Assembly (NCBI RefSeq): GCF_002265435.1 | Contig: NZ_NOKQ01000310.1 | Coordinates: 1 to 64,000 of the forward strand | DNA: 64,000 bases | DNA from: Tetzosporium hominis | GTDB lineage: Bacteria; Bacillota; Bacilli; Bacillales_A; Planococcaceae | Direction of reading: 5' to 3' | Part shown: positions 1 through 7,321 of the stretch, one piece after another | Numbering within the stretch: position 1 is the stretch's first letter | Layout of the letters: each line of letters begins with the position of its first letter | Translations under genes and position numbers: made by a program | The notes under the pieces: model-generated | Seen by the model: the letters and a program-made list of their open reading frames with translations, nothing else | What the model was told of the DNA's origin: nothing | Database searches by the model: none

Positions 1-530
1 ATAGAAAGGACGCACCCAGATTTCGCATCAATGACCACTGTCGCGTAATGATGACCTTTGCGCGTAGCGAACTCATCGACCAAGACATGCTTTGCCGTTT
101 TAGTCTCCAACTGGCTCGAAGCGTATTGATAGAACCACCTTTCAACGGTCGTGTACGGAACACCATATTCACGTGAGACATCAGAGATTGTCCTGCCATG
201 ACAACGTTTTGCTATCTCCACTCTATAATGTCTGGTTGAAGAACGAACAATGCCTAAACCAAAGTCATGAACAAACGTGATACCACATTTTTTACATACC
301 TGGCGTGGGACATCTATCTCGATCCAGATCGTCCCTACGCCCCAGGCGTAGGAATGTCTAAAACGGCGACGTTCCTTTGAGTGGCGGACTGTCTGATTTG
401 AACAGACAACACATGGGACTTGACGGTTCAGCGCAGAAATTCGAAACACGTTTGGTTCGGTGTCGGATGACGGATGAATTTTAAAAAATGATGGAAGTGG
501 AAGGACTAATTTGATAAACTGTTGGGACAA
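1..530 (-). CDS. ISL3-family transposase, 5' part (runs off left edge)
   Basis: Reading the minus strand from a TTG at 530-528 gives about 176 codons open to the window edge. The start is chosen because AGGAG lies 9 nt upstream; the frame is closed by a stop further upstream. The visible part has two CxxC zinc-finger pairs (CVVC near residue 40, CKKC near residue 75), a helix-turn-helix stretch with REYGVPYTTVERW, and the start of the DDE catalytic core, VDEFATRKGHHYATVVIDA. This order is that of ISL3 (IS204/IS1001/IS1165) transposases: N-terminal zinc ribbon, HTH, then catalytic domain with an ExA..KGH context. The C-terminal half lies outside the window, so completeness and activity cannot be judged. 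It borders the defence-like operon and may have helped move it (inference). Confidence 0.85.
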   Translation of the reverse strand, partial: MSQQFIKLVLPLPSFFKIHPSSDTEPNVFRISALNRQVPCVVCSNQTVRHSKERRRFRHSYAWGVGTIWIEIDVPRQVCKKCGITFVHDFGLGIVRSSTRHYRVEIAKRCHGRTISDVSREYGVPYTTVERWFYQYASSQLETKTAKHVLVDEFATRKGHHYATVVIDAKSGCVLS

Positions 531-531
531 G

Positions 532-587
532 GCGAAAACTCCTATCGTGGTTTGTCTAGACAACAATTACGATACAGGTGTTTTCGC
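532..587. repeat. 56-bp imperfect inverted repeat upstream of the transposase
   Basis: GCGAAAAC at 532-539 and GTTTTCGC at 580-587 are outer arms; CCTATCGT / ACGATACAGG are inner arms; TTGTCTAGACAA is the palindromic centre. On the plus strand the hairpin is followed by a T-run, so it could act as a terminator shielding the downstream operon. On the minus strand the transposase ribosome site (539-543) lies in one arm, so folding would hide it. It could also be part of the IS end; the exact IS terminus was not found. Confidence 0.7.
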
Positions 588-707
588 TTTTTTTCTATTT
601 ATTTACATTCTCAAATCAACTTAATGTCAACCACGACTTATGGTGATGAACCATTTTTTTGTAATAATTTTAATTATATGTTGGAGATAGAGATTGGAGG
701 AGTACTG

Positions 708-1523
708 TTGCTAAATAAACGGACGATCCACACTTTTTATGACTTACTAACAGGCTACGGCACACTTGCAACAATTCAAAAGCTCTTTGAATGTGAATAC
801 ATTTTTGAAGCTGAAAATCATGTTTCCACTTTAAGTGGGCAAAGACGTTCACTTGCTGACTCTTACGTTTCTTCGATTAATTTAAATAATCCTAGCGATC
901 TACGAAAATTGTTCAATGTAATCGAAATGTTCTACCTCGAAAATGAAGAAAATGAATACTTTCAAAACGATACAACTTGGAAGCAATTTGTAAAGTTGTT
1001 AGAACGCGACGGCTATACTTTTGTAAATGGGAAGGTTCAATATGAAAATACTACATTCATTCCACATGAACTCGAGAGCTTCACTGGGGAGTACAACATT
1101 CAACACGTTGAGAATGATTGGAATAGAGCTTTAAGTCAAGCAAAGACTGATCCAGAAGACGCAATAACTGCAACAAGAGCGATGGTTGAAAGTACATTGA
1201 AATGGATTCTAGACGACATTGGAAAAGAATATAAAGAAACGGACAACTTGAGCCAATTATATAAGAAGGTTGCTCAATTGCTTCATATGTCTCCAGACCA
1301 ACATGGTGAAGAAATTTTTAGACAGGTTCTTGGTTCAATTAATGGGGTTGTAACAGGACTTGGAGCATTGAGAAATGCTTACGGTGACTCACACGGTAAG
1401 GGGAAAATCTATTATAAGCCAAGTGAACGACACGCAAAATTTGCAATCAATTTGAGTGGAACACTTTGCATTTACCTTCTAGAGACATACTTGGGTAGTA
1501 GAAAGACTCCTTCAACTAAGTGA
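708..1523 (+). CDS. Abi_C (HEPN-like) abortive-infection family protein
   Basis: Start chosen at TTG 708 because GGAGGAG lies 5 nt upstream; the frame is open further up into the IS-proximal sequence but has no ribosome site there. The 271-residue product has an N-terminal region with the S-G-Q-R-R-S-L-A-D-S-Y pattern near residue 45, followed by a linker. Its C-terminal domain matches the Abi_C family: DPEDAITATRAMVEST, then LRNAYGDSHGKG. The R222-x6-H229 pair in that last motif fits the Rx4-6H active site of HEPN ribonucleases. Family knowledge links such proteins to phage exclusion by RNA cleavage. It is the first gene of a three-gene cassette (19 nt and 29 nt gaps). The RNase role is inferred, not shown. 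Confidence 0.75.
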   Translation: MLNKRTIHTFYDLLTGYGTLATIQKLFECEYIFEAENHVSTLSGQRRSLADSYVSSINLNNPSDLRKLFNVIEMFYLENEENEYFQNDTTWKQFVKLLERDGYTFVNGKVQYENTTFIPHELESFTGEYNIQHVENDWNRALSQAKTDPEDAITATRAMVESTLKWILDDIGKEYKETDNLSQLYKKVAQLLHMSPDQHGEEIFRQVLGSINGVVTGLGALRNAYGDSHGKGKIYYKPSERHAKFAINLSGTLCIYLLETYLGSRKTPSTK

Positions 1524-1542
1524 GCAAAGAGGTGAGGAATTA

Positions 1543-2358
1543 ATGGCAGCAAAAGACGAACATTTAGCTCTCAGTTCTGGTATTGGTTTGGCAGGATTAG
1601 CAGTTTCGAATTTTGGGGATTATAGTTTAGAAGCATTTTATTGTTACAAAGACGATATTATTGAGAGTCTGGTTAAACCAAATAGAATGACGGCAATTCA
1701 TTACTATTTGTATTTTTTTCAAGACATTGAAGATGAATTGGACAGAATATATAAAAACGTCGACGAGCTAGAATGGATTTATAATTTCATGGTGAGAACA
1801 CTTGAAGGAGTAAATTTGCAGCCAAACATACCAACTCCCGTCTTTGAAAGTTGTAAAGACGAATTTCATGAAGAATGCAATTGTAGAGATATTGTTGAAC
1901 AGCTCATGGTCTACATAAATGAACACCAAGACCAAATTGATGAACTGATCGTTCACGCAGCATTTCAATTTATTTTTCAGGATAGAAAGTTCTTGCATGA
2001 TTTTCATTTGGAGCTTTCTGCATTTATTCAAAAACACATCGACGAAATTGAAAAGCAATATCCAGAGTATGTTACAAGCAAGAAACGGATTAAACGAGTC
2101 TACTTTCCGAAATGGTTGACCGAAGCTGTTTTTTATCGAGACAAAGGAACTTGCTCAAATCCAGAATGTCGTTGTGACCTTTCCAACTTGATCAGGACAC
2201 AAAATACAAAGCACATTGACCATATTGTTCCATTGGACTTGTATGGCAGCAATGACGCTTCAAACTTTCAGTTGTTATGTCAACCATGTAACACTTCAAA
2301 AGGAGCAAGGTCGACTGCGAGTAGTTCGGTAAATGCACCGTATTGGAATTTTAGATAA
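1543..2358 (+). CDS. HNH endonuclease domain protein
   Basis: ATG start with GAGGTGAGG upstream, 19 nt after the Abi_C-type gene. The 271-residue protein has about 185 residues of unrecognised, mostly helical N-terminal sequence. A C-terminal HNH nuclease module follows: CSNPEC, then HIDHIVPL (D226-H227), N241, and LLCQPCNTSKG (C246, C249, N250). The four cysteines should bind structural zinc and the D-H/N/N set is the HNN variant of the beta-beta-alpha-metal active site. It probably nicks or cuts DNA; the N-terminal region would give target choice or a link to its neighbours. Position in the middle of the cassette suggests it is an effector. I do not recognise the N-terminal domain. Confidence 0.75.
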   Translation: MAAKDEHLALSSGIGLAGLAVSNFGDYSLEAFYCYKDDIIESLVKPNRMTAIHYYLYFFQDIEDELDRIYKNVDELEWIYNFMVRTLEGVNLQPNIPTPVFESCKDEFHEECNCRDIVEQLMVYINEHQDQIDELIVHAAFQFIFQDRKFLHDFHLELSAFIQKHIDEIEKQYPEYVTSKKRIKRVYFPKWLTEAVFYRDKGTCSNPECRCDLSNLIRTQNTKHIDHIVPLDLYGSNDASNFQLLCQPCNTSKGARSTASSSVNAPYWNFR

Positions 2359-2387
2359 GCCAGATAAAGTGTAAGGAGGGAGAAAGT

Positions 2388-3119
2388 ATGAGCGAACAGG
2401 TTCAGTTAAACGTGTGGTTATCTAAACATAAAAGAGAGCAATTCATTTTAATTTATAAAAAATTGCAAGAAAAGTTCGGTACAACAATGGAGACCCTTTT
2501 TAAAGATATTGAAGGTTCTACAAATGATTATAAAGAAAGATTGGTTGAAGAGTACGGAACTGCCTACGATTATGAAATCGTTGACCCTAGTCACATTTTT
2601 GAACAAATTGAAATGGAATCTTACGAGTATTACAAAGCTGAAAAACTCATGGAATACAATTTTCAATTATCGTTGTTGGCAACAGCATATCAAATTTTTG
2701 AACAGCAATTGAGAGGATTTATATATTCGGAACTTAACCATAGTACAAGTCCGATAAGAACTAAAGAGGAATTTTCTAAGTTTGGTTTTAATATGGGTCA
2801 AATAAAAGAAGCGTATGGCTTTTTAAATTACGATTTGATAAAGGCTCCCCAATGGGAGGCGGTAGAACTATTAGCTGATCTTGTGAACACATACAAGCAC
2901 GGAGACGGACGTTCTGCTACTAGGCTGTATAATAAGAACCCAGACTTATTCTTAAAAGGTTATTTTGGTAACGAGAAAATTATGGACGTTGAGCTAACAA
3001 CCAACGGTCAAATTGTTTTCGATATTGAGAAGGTTGGTTTTGAGGAATACATAAAAGCATTAATTGGGTTTTGGGAAGACTTTCCCGAATACTTAAATCC
3101 GGTTGTGACAAATGATTAA
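2388..3119 (+). CDS. Unknown protein, third gene of the Abi_C/HNH cassette
   Basis: ATG start with a strong AAGGAGGGAG site; 29 nt after the HNH gene. 243 residues, mainly predicted helical, no signal peptide or membrane segment. The only clear mark is NTYKHGDGRSATRLYNKNPDLF near residues 167-188. NxxKHGDG followed by a P-x-L-F is reminiscent of HEPN-like or abortive-infection-associated families, but the arginine of the canonical Rx4-6H is not in place, so catalysis is unproven. Codon use looks more AT-rich than the housekeeping genes further on. The same-strand packing suggests co-expression with the two upstream genes. Function not known; sensor, regulator or second RNase are all possible. 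Confidence 0.6.
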   Translation: MSEQVQLNVWLSKHKREQFILIYKKLQEKFGTTMETLFKDIEGSTNDYKERLVEEYGTAYDYEIVDPSHIFEQIEMESYEYYKAEKLMEYNFQLSLLATAYQIFEQQLRGFIYSELNHSTSPIRTKEEFSKFGFNMGQIKEAYGFLNYDLIKAPQWEAVELLADLVNTYKHGDGRSATRLYNKNPDLFLKGYFGNEKIMDVELTTNGQIVFDIEKVGFEEYIKALIGFWEDFPEYLNPVVTND

Positions 3120-3187
3120 GTGTAAAACGATTTTCTATAATAATGTCCCCCAATTACTAGTGATATAAACGAAGTTTAATACTTTTC

Positions 3188-3215
3188 TTTACTCTACAAT
3201 TATTTAACTTATAAT
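3188..3215 (+). promoter_or_regulatory. Putative sigma-A promoter of the lipoprotein gene
   Basis: TTTACT at 3188-3193 and TATAAT at 3210-3215, 16 nt apart, 28 nt before the lipoprotein start. The -10 is a perfect consensus; the -35 is weak. It implies the lipoprotein is transcribed apart from the defence-like operon. Confidence 0.5.
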
Positions 3216-3243
3216 GATAAGTAAGGAAAAGGAGGATATATTT

Positions 3244-3810
3244 ATGAAAAATAGTTTATTTTTATTGTTCATTGTACTTCTATTAACAGCTTGTGGCAGT
3301 CAAGATGCAACTAATGACAAAGAAACAAAAGGAACAGAAGAAGTGGCTGCAGAAATTGATAAGGAAAAGGAAGAGGAAAATATTAAGGTCGACGAGGACG
3401 TTTACTTTAAAGATAATGAAGCTAAATTAAATGATATAAAGATTAACATTACTGAAACAAAAATTATTAATCCTGGCGATCCAGGAAATGAATATGGAGA
3501 AAAACCAGCATTCGCTATCTGGTATGAAACGACAAATCTAAGTGACAAAGATATCGATCCAATGACTGCTTGGATTGTTGTGTTTACTGCTATTCAAGAT
3601 AACGATCCTAACGCTATTAATGAGTTAAATGTTGGGATGTTACCAGATGATAGCTTTTTAGATTCTCAAATGGAGTCGATTAAGAAGAACGGCACAGTAA
3701 AAAATGCGATTGCTTATGAGTTAGATGATTTAGAAACTCCAGTTACATTAGTTGCTAATCAAGGTGTTGGTGGAGAAGAATTAGGTAGACAAGATTTTAA
3801 TGTAAAATAA
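3244..3810 (+). CDS. DUF5067-like lipoprotein
   Basis: ATG at 3244 is chosen over an upstream in-frame ATG because AAAGGAGG lies just before it. The 188-residue product begins MKNSLFLLFIVLLLTACGS, a lipoprotein signal with lipobox LTAC (C17), then an acidic, lysine-rich linker (about residues 20-55). A beta-rich C-terminal domain follows (VYFKDNEAKLNDIKINITETKI..., with AIWYETTNLSDKDIDP). That layout fits the DUF5067/DUF4352 immunoglobulin-like extracellular domain found in Firmicute lipoproteins. It should be anchored on the outer face of the membrane. Function is not known; it has its own promoter and does not look like part of the cassette upstream. Confidence 0.7.
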   Translation: MKNSLFLLFIVLLLTACGSQDATNDKETKGTEEVAAEIDKEKEEENIKVDEDVYFKDNEAKLNDIKINITETKIINPGDPGNEYGEKPAFAIWYETTNLSDKDIDPMTAWIVVFTAIQDNDPNAINELNVGMLPDDSFLDSQMESIKKNGTVKNAIAYELDDLETPVTLVANQGVGGEELGRQDFNVK

Positions 3811-4116
3811 TAACTAGCCAACTCCATTTAGCTTGGTGGTTTTGATTTTTTCAAAAACACCTCTTAATTAGGCGCCTTTCCTAAAACAATTTCGGCACTA
3901 CTGCCTATTCAGTAAAAATATAATTTTATGCATCATTCCTATGTTGTTAGGGGAGTAGTTATTAGGACAGTATCCATTCTTTCAGCATATAGATTTTGTG
4001 TAAAAAATGGTACCTGTGCACCGTTCAATTCATTACAATTCTATAATTACCCAGACGACATTGATATATTAAGGTCGTTTTCGTATGACAAAACAAATGT
4101 CGTTCATAAATGATTC

Positions 4117-4238
4117 TACCTGTCAGCGGATCAAATCAGAAATACACTACAAATGAATAGATATCCAATTAGGTCTTTGCCTTTGTAGAGGTCTTTGAGT
4201 ATTCATGAATTATGATTGAATTGTTTGGGTGACAGGTA
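4117..4238. repeat. MITE/REP-like element with TACCTGTCA ends
   Basis: TACCTGTCA at 4117-4125 is inverted as TGACAGGTA at 4230-4238; beyond the ends the arms stay loosely complementary (AAATCAG...GAATAG versus CTATTC-like sequence). The ends resemble the widespread GGTGCCTGTCCC-type repeats of Bacillales. Related decayed pieces lie at about 5598-5660 and 6655-6745. Confidence 0.45.
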
Positions 4239-4299
4239 CTAAAAGAATTTCATTAAATAAACCGCAAGTACAGAAGCTCGGGTGTTGAAGTTTCTGGAA

Positions 4300-4324
4300 G
4301 CGGGTTCAAATCTCGCCGTCTTAA
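4300..4324 (+). other. tRNA 3'-end-like fragment (T-arm plus acceptor strand)
   Basis: GCGGGTTCAAATCTCGC can form a 5-bp T-stem with a 7-nt TTCAAAT-type loop, followed by CGTCTTA as an acceptor-like strand. No matching 5' acceptor strand, D-arm or anticodon arm is seen upstream, so this is a relic or an attachment-site duplicate, not a working tRNA. Confidence 0.35.
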
Positions 4325-4370
4325 GTTTTCAGTAGTCCGAGTGGCTGTGATGAATGGTTTTATAAAAAGA

Positions 4371-4414
4371 AGGACATCTAGCAAAAGGCTACCTCTTGTT
4401 AGGTGTCCTTTTTT
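4371..4414 (+). terminator. Rho-independent terminator
   Basis: AGGACATCTA (4371-4380) pairs with TAGGTGTCCT (4400-4409), followed by TTTTTT. It lies before the peptidase gene and no coding gene directly precedes it, so it may end read-through from the island or an unseen short transcript. Confidence 0.75.
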
Positions 4415-4463
4415 ACTTTACGCTAGTAAATAAAAGCTAAAGCCTAATTGAAGGGATGATGAA

Positions 4464-5531
4464 ATGTTCAACCAGAAACGAATCAGAGACTATGGAGTAG
4501 TAATTGGAAAGTTAAAGACCGGCTTACTAAACGCAATAACTGATGTACAAGGCGTCAGGGTTGGGCACGCTACACTCAGTGACAAAGATGTACAAACTGG
4601 TGTGACAGCCATTATTCCTCATCAAGACAATATCTTTGAAAATAAGTTGATTGCTTCGAGTCATGTGATCAATGGTTTTGGGAAAACGATGGGGACCATT
4701 CAAATCTCGGAGTTAGGCACATTAGAGTCTCCGATTATATTGACGAATACATTAAGTATTGGAGTAGCTGCTGATACATTAATAAATTATATGTTAGAAA
4801 GAAATCCTGAGATCGGAAAAACTACGGGCACAATCAATCCTGTGATCGGTGAATGCAACGATATGTTCTTGAATGACATAAGAGCGAAATCAGTTAAACC
4901 GGAACATATTCTTCAAGCACTTGAAAATGCCTCTTCTGAATTTGAAGAAGGTTCGGTTGGAGCGGGAACTGGAATGCTCTGTTATTCGTTAAAAGGTGGG
5001 ATTGGTTCTTCTTCTCGAATAATGGAGATGAGTCATGGAACCTACTCGATGGGTGTTTTGGTGCTTTCGAACTTTGGCATTCTAAGTGATTTATTGGTAA
5101 AGGGTAAAGCTGTTGGTGAAGAACTGAAAGCTGCCATAGAAGACTCGTATAAAGAAGAAGACAAGGGCTCTATTATGATTATCGTAGCTACGGACCTTCC
5201 TGTTTCCGAAAGACAGCTCAATCGAATTATTAAAAGATCGGTTACAGGCCTATCTAGAACAGGCTCTATCATCACTCACGGAAGTGGGGAAATCGTTTTA
5301 GGGTTTTCCACAGCAACCAAAATTCCACACTATAAGCTTGAAAAACTACTGGAAATTCCTCAAGTTCACGAAGAAGATTTGGATTTGGCATTCAGAGCGG
5401 TTGGAGAAGCTACAGAAGAAGCGGTTTTAAATTCGTTAGTGACTGCTGAAGCGGTTGTTGGGCGAGATGGCAATCATAGACCAGCATTTAGAGATTTAAT
5501 TGATGAGTTTGGCATTTCACTCACGAACTAG
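4464..5531 (+). CDS. S58 (DmpA/P1) family aminopeptidase
   Basis: ATG start with GAAGGGATGATG upstream. At 355 residues it has the family's usual length. It shows the DVxGVRVGH motif near residue 27 and the GAGTGMxCYSLKGGIGSSSR block near 166-185. EEDKG-SIMIIVATD has Gly235-Ser236 at the expected self-cleavage site, where Ser236 becomes the N-terminal nucleophile of the small subunit. THGSGEIVLGFSTA follows. S58 enzymes are Ntn-hydrolases that release N-terminal D- or beta-amino acids or small amides. No signal peptide, so it is cytoplasmic. It stands alone between a terminator upstream and convergent transcription downstream. Confidence 0.85.
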   Translation: MFNQKRIRDYGVVIGKLKTGLLNAITDVQGVRVGHATLSDKDVQTGVTAIIPHQDNIFENKLIASSHVINGFGKTMGTIQISELGTLESPIILTNTLSIGVAADTLINYMLERNPEIGKTTGTINPVIGECNDMFLNDIRAKSVKPEHILQALENASSEFEEGSVGAGTGMLCYSLKGGIGSSSRIMEMSHGTYSMGVLVLSNFGILSDLLVKGKAVGEELKAAIEDSYKEEDKGSIMIIVATDLPVSERQLNRIIKRSVTGLSRTGSIITHGSGEIVLGFSTATKIPHYKLEKLLEIPQVHEEDLDLAFRAVGEATEEAVLNSLVTAEAVVGRDGNHRPAFRDLIDEFGISLTN

Positions 5532-5790
5532 TGATTGCATATGTGTCCAAAAGTGATGAATTCAGTTATCTAAGAAACGATGTGAAGTCATTAAAAGGTG
5601 CTTGTCCCCAAAACAAATCCGGAATTCAAGACTATTCAATAGGTATACAAATCGAAGCCGCAATGGATCAACAAAAGAACTTATCTCTCGCCCAAACCAA
5701 AAAAACGGCACTTCCTTTTCGGAAATGCCGTTTCTATTTCTATTAAACCAAGTCAATTTATATCATCATGGGTAGGCTTACTTATTCCGT
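5532..5790. other. Convergent intergenic stretch with repeat relic
   Basis: Between the S58 peptidase and the convergent SDR gene. It holds a decayed GGTGCTTGTCCCC repeat piece (about 5598-5660) and a bidirectional terminator (5700-5736). An open frame at 5531-5746 has no ribosome site and is not called a gene. Confidence 0.6.
5700..5736. terminator. Bidirectional terminator
   Basis: AAACGGCA-x-TTCC pairs with GGAA-x-TGCCGTTT around a TTTTC loop, with an A-run on the left and T-rich sequence on the right, so it can serve both the peptidase and the SDR gene. Confidence 0.75.
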
Positions 5791-6510
5791 TCAAGACGGG
5801 TTTGTCGACCAGAGTCCTGCACTTTTTACGAAAACGCGTGGGTGCAGTTTCAAGCTTGCGACAATTAAGTCAGCGAGATCTTCTGGATGCATGACGCGTT
5901 CCACATCACCAGTAATCAAGTTAGACTCTTGCGCAAGGTCAGTGGCCACGGTACTTGGTGTCATAGCCGTTACGCGGATATTGTGCTTGCGTACTTCAAG
6001 GGCAAGTGATTCCGTAAGACCCAAGACTGCGAATTTCGAAGCACTGTACGCGCTCGTTACTGGAGCTCCTTTTTGCCCAGCAGATGACGAGATGTTGATG
6101 ATGTCGCCTGAGCTTTGTTCAATCATGCCTGGTAGTACAGCACGCGTTGCGTTATAAACGCCCATTAAGTTAACGTCGACAATTTTCTTCCACTCTTCCG
6201 GAGACAAATCCATAAAGCCTCCAAATTTTGCGATACCCGCGTTGTTAATCAGAATATCAATTGCGCCAAGTTCACTTTTGAGTTGTTCGATTGCTTGCTC
6301 GATTGCAGCAAGATCCGTCACGTCTGCAGAAGCAGTCGCTACTAGGACACCAGTATCTTTCAGTTCATTCGCCACATTATCTAAATTTTCTTGATTCAAA
6401 CCGATTAAACCGACATTGACTCCTTCATTAGCAAGCGCTATGGCTGTTGCACGGCCAATACCGCGTCCGCCGCCTGTAATGATCGCTGTCTTTCCTTTGA
6501 TTGTTTCCAT
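5791..6510 (-). CDS. SDR-family 3-oxoacyl-ACP reductase-like oxidoreductase
   Basis: ATG at 6510 is preferred to two in-frame upstream ATGs because GAGGAG sits 7 nt before it. The 239-residue protein is a classical short-chain dehydrogenase: TGGGRGIG (12-19) binds NADP(H), NNAG lies in strand 4, and the Asn-Ser-Tyr-Lys catalytic set includes INISSSAG and YSASK. It is closest in feel to FabG-type 3-ketoacyl-ACP reductases, but single, unclustered paralogues act on many substrates. There is no fatty-acid synthesis gene nearby, so the substrate is unassigned. Monocistronic. Confidence 0.85.
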   Translation of the reverse strand: METIKGKTAIITGGGRGIGRATAIALANEGVNVGLIGLNQENLDNVANELKDTGVLVATASADVTDLAAIEQAIEQLKSELGAIDILINNAGIAKFGGFMDLSPEEWKKIVDVNLMGVYNATRAVLPGMIEQSSGDIINISSSAGQKGAPVTSAYSASKFAVLGLTESLALEVRKHNIRVTAMTPSTVATDLAQESNLITGDVERVMHPEDLADLIVASLKLHPRVFVKSAGLWSTNPS

Positions 6511-6906
6511 CGTAACACTCCTCATTGTGGGGATAATAGTTTCCACCTTAATCTACTTTTTTATTATCGATGATTTCTAGAAGAAATGCATGTATAGTGA
6601 CTTAACGAAACTTTTGTAATGGTAAAAGAAACTATCTCTGAATAAAGTACCTATAAAAGTCCCAAAAACAATTCCGACATTCATGATTATTCATTAGATA
6701 TACATTTCGTGACTACTTTTTTGTGGGACAGGCACCAAATGACACGCGACACATGACATGACCCTGTTCGGGATTCACTTTTTACATATCGAGTATGTGA
6801 TAACTGAAAAGACTAACAATAGGGAGAGCCCTGTACTTTAGTGGCTAAAAATGGTTTACTAGAAGGATAGAGCAAATTCTTTTTAAGTTAAAAGTAGGTG
6901 ACCACA
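6511..6906. other. Non-coding stretch with GGGACAGGCACC repeat relic
   Basis: No supported gene. About 6655-6745 holds GTCCCAAAAACAATTCCGAC... and, at its right end, GTGGGACAGGCACC, which looks like the two arms of a decayed repeat related to those near 4117 and 5598. The divergent promoters of the SDR gene and the small gene at 6907 should also lie here. Confidence 0.5.
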
Positions 6907-7059
6907 ATGGGAAAATATCAATTAGACGATAAAAGTAAAGTATTAGCTAATAAATATCAAGACGGGAAACGACCAGCTGTTTCGAACAAAAAAGAGAAGT
7001 TGGATCAGATTCGTGAGGCTTTTTTGAAAAAGAAGCAAGAGAAACAAGATAAGCACTAA
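6907..7059 (+). CDS. Small basic protein (50 aa), unknown
   Basis: ATG with AGTAGGTGA upstream, a closed 51-codon frame, and a strong terminator 12 nt after the stop: a complete small transcription unit. The product begins MGKYQLDDKSKVLANKY and ends in a highly charged helix (REAFLKKKQEKQDKH). It is lysine-rich, has no membrane segment or cysteine, and may bind nucleic acid or a partner protein. I do not recognise a family. Confidence 0.65.
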   Translation: MGKYQLDDKSKVLANKYQDGKRPAVSNKKEKLDQIREAFLKKKQEKQDKH

Positions 7060-7071
7060 TAGACATCTTTG

Positions 7072-7099
7072 ACCAGCTCTTTAGAGAGTTGGTTTTTTT
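7072..7099 (+). terminator. Rho-independent terminator
   Basis: ACCAGCTCT and AGAGTTGGT pair around TTAG with a single mismatch, followed by seven T. It ends the small gene at 6907. The 220 bp that follow, up to the sugar dehydrogenase, are AT-rich with nothing else seen. Confidence 0.85.
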
Positions 7100-7321
7100 A
7101 TTTAGTAATGTTTATATCTTACCTAACATTTTTAGCAATTTAATATGAACATAAGCAAAATATTATTTGTTCGAGCATAATTATGATATCTTTAATTCAA
7201 AGCAGTTATTCAGCTTCATTTAGGGTATAGAACTTTGAACAAGTTTTAAGTTTCAATCTTTAGTACATGGGATTGGAATTAGTATCATCAAAAACTATTT
7301 TAGAATAGGGGAGGCAAAACA

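Larger units (their letters stand above)
3811..4463. other. 650-bp non-coding stretch at the end of the island
   Basis: AT-rich. A weak hairpin (GCCAA/TTGGT near 3816-3837, then a broken T-run) may end the lipoprotein transcript. An open frame of 61 codons at 3928-4113 has no ribosome site or recognisable product. The stretch also holds an inverted-repeat element (4117-4238), a tRNA 3'-end-like fragment (4300-4324) and a strong terminator (4371-4414), listed separately. Confidence 0.6.

Noticed and set aside
3928-4113. 61-codon open frame in the island's right flank
   Set aside because: No ribosome site, no recognisable sequence, AT-rich stretch beside a repeat element.
5531-5746. Open frame overlapping the peptidase stop
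   Set aside because: It runs through a repeat relic and a terminator hairpin; no proper start site.
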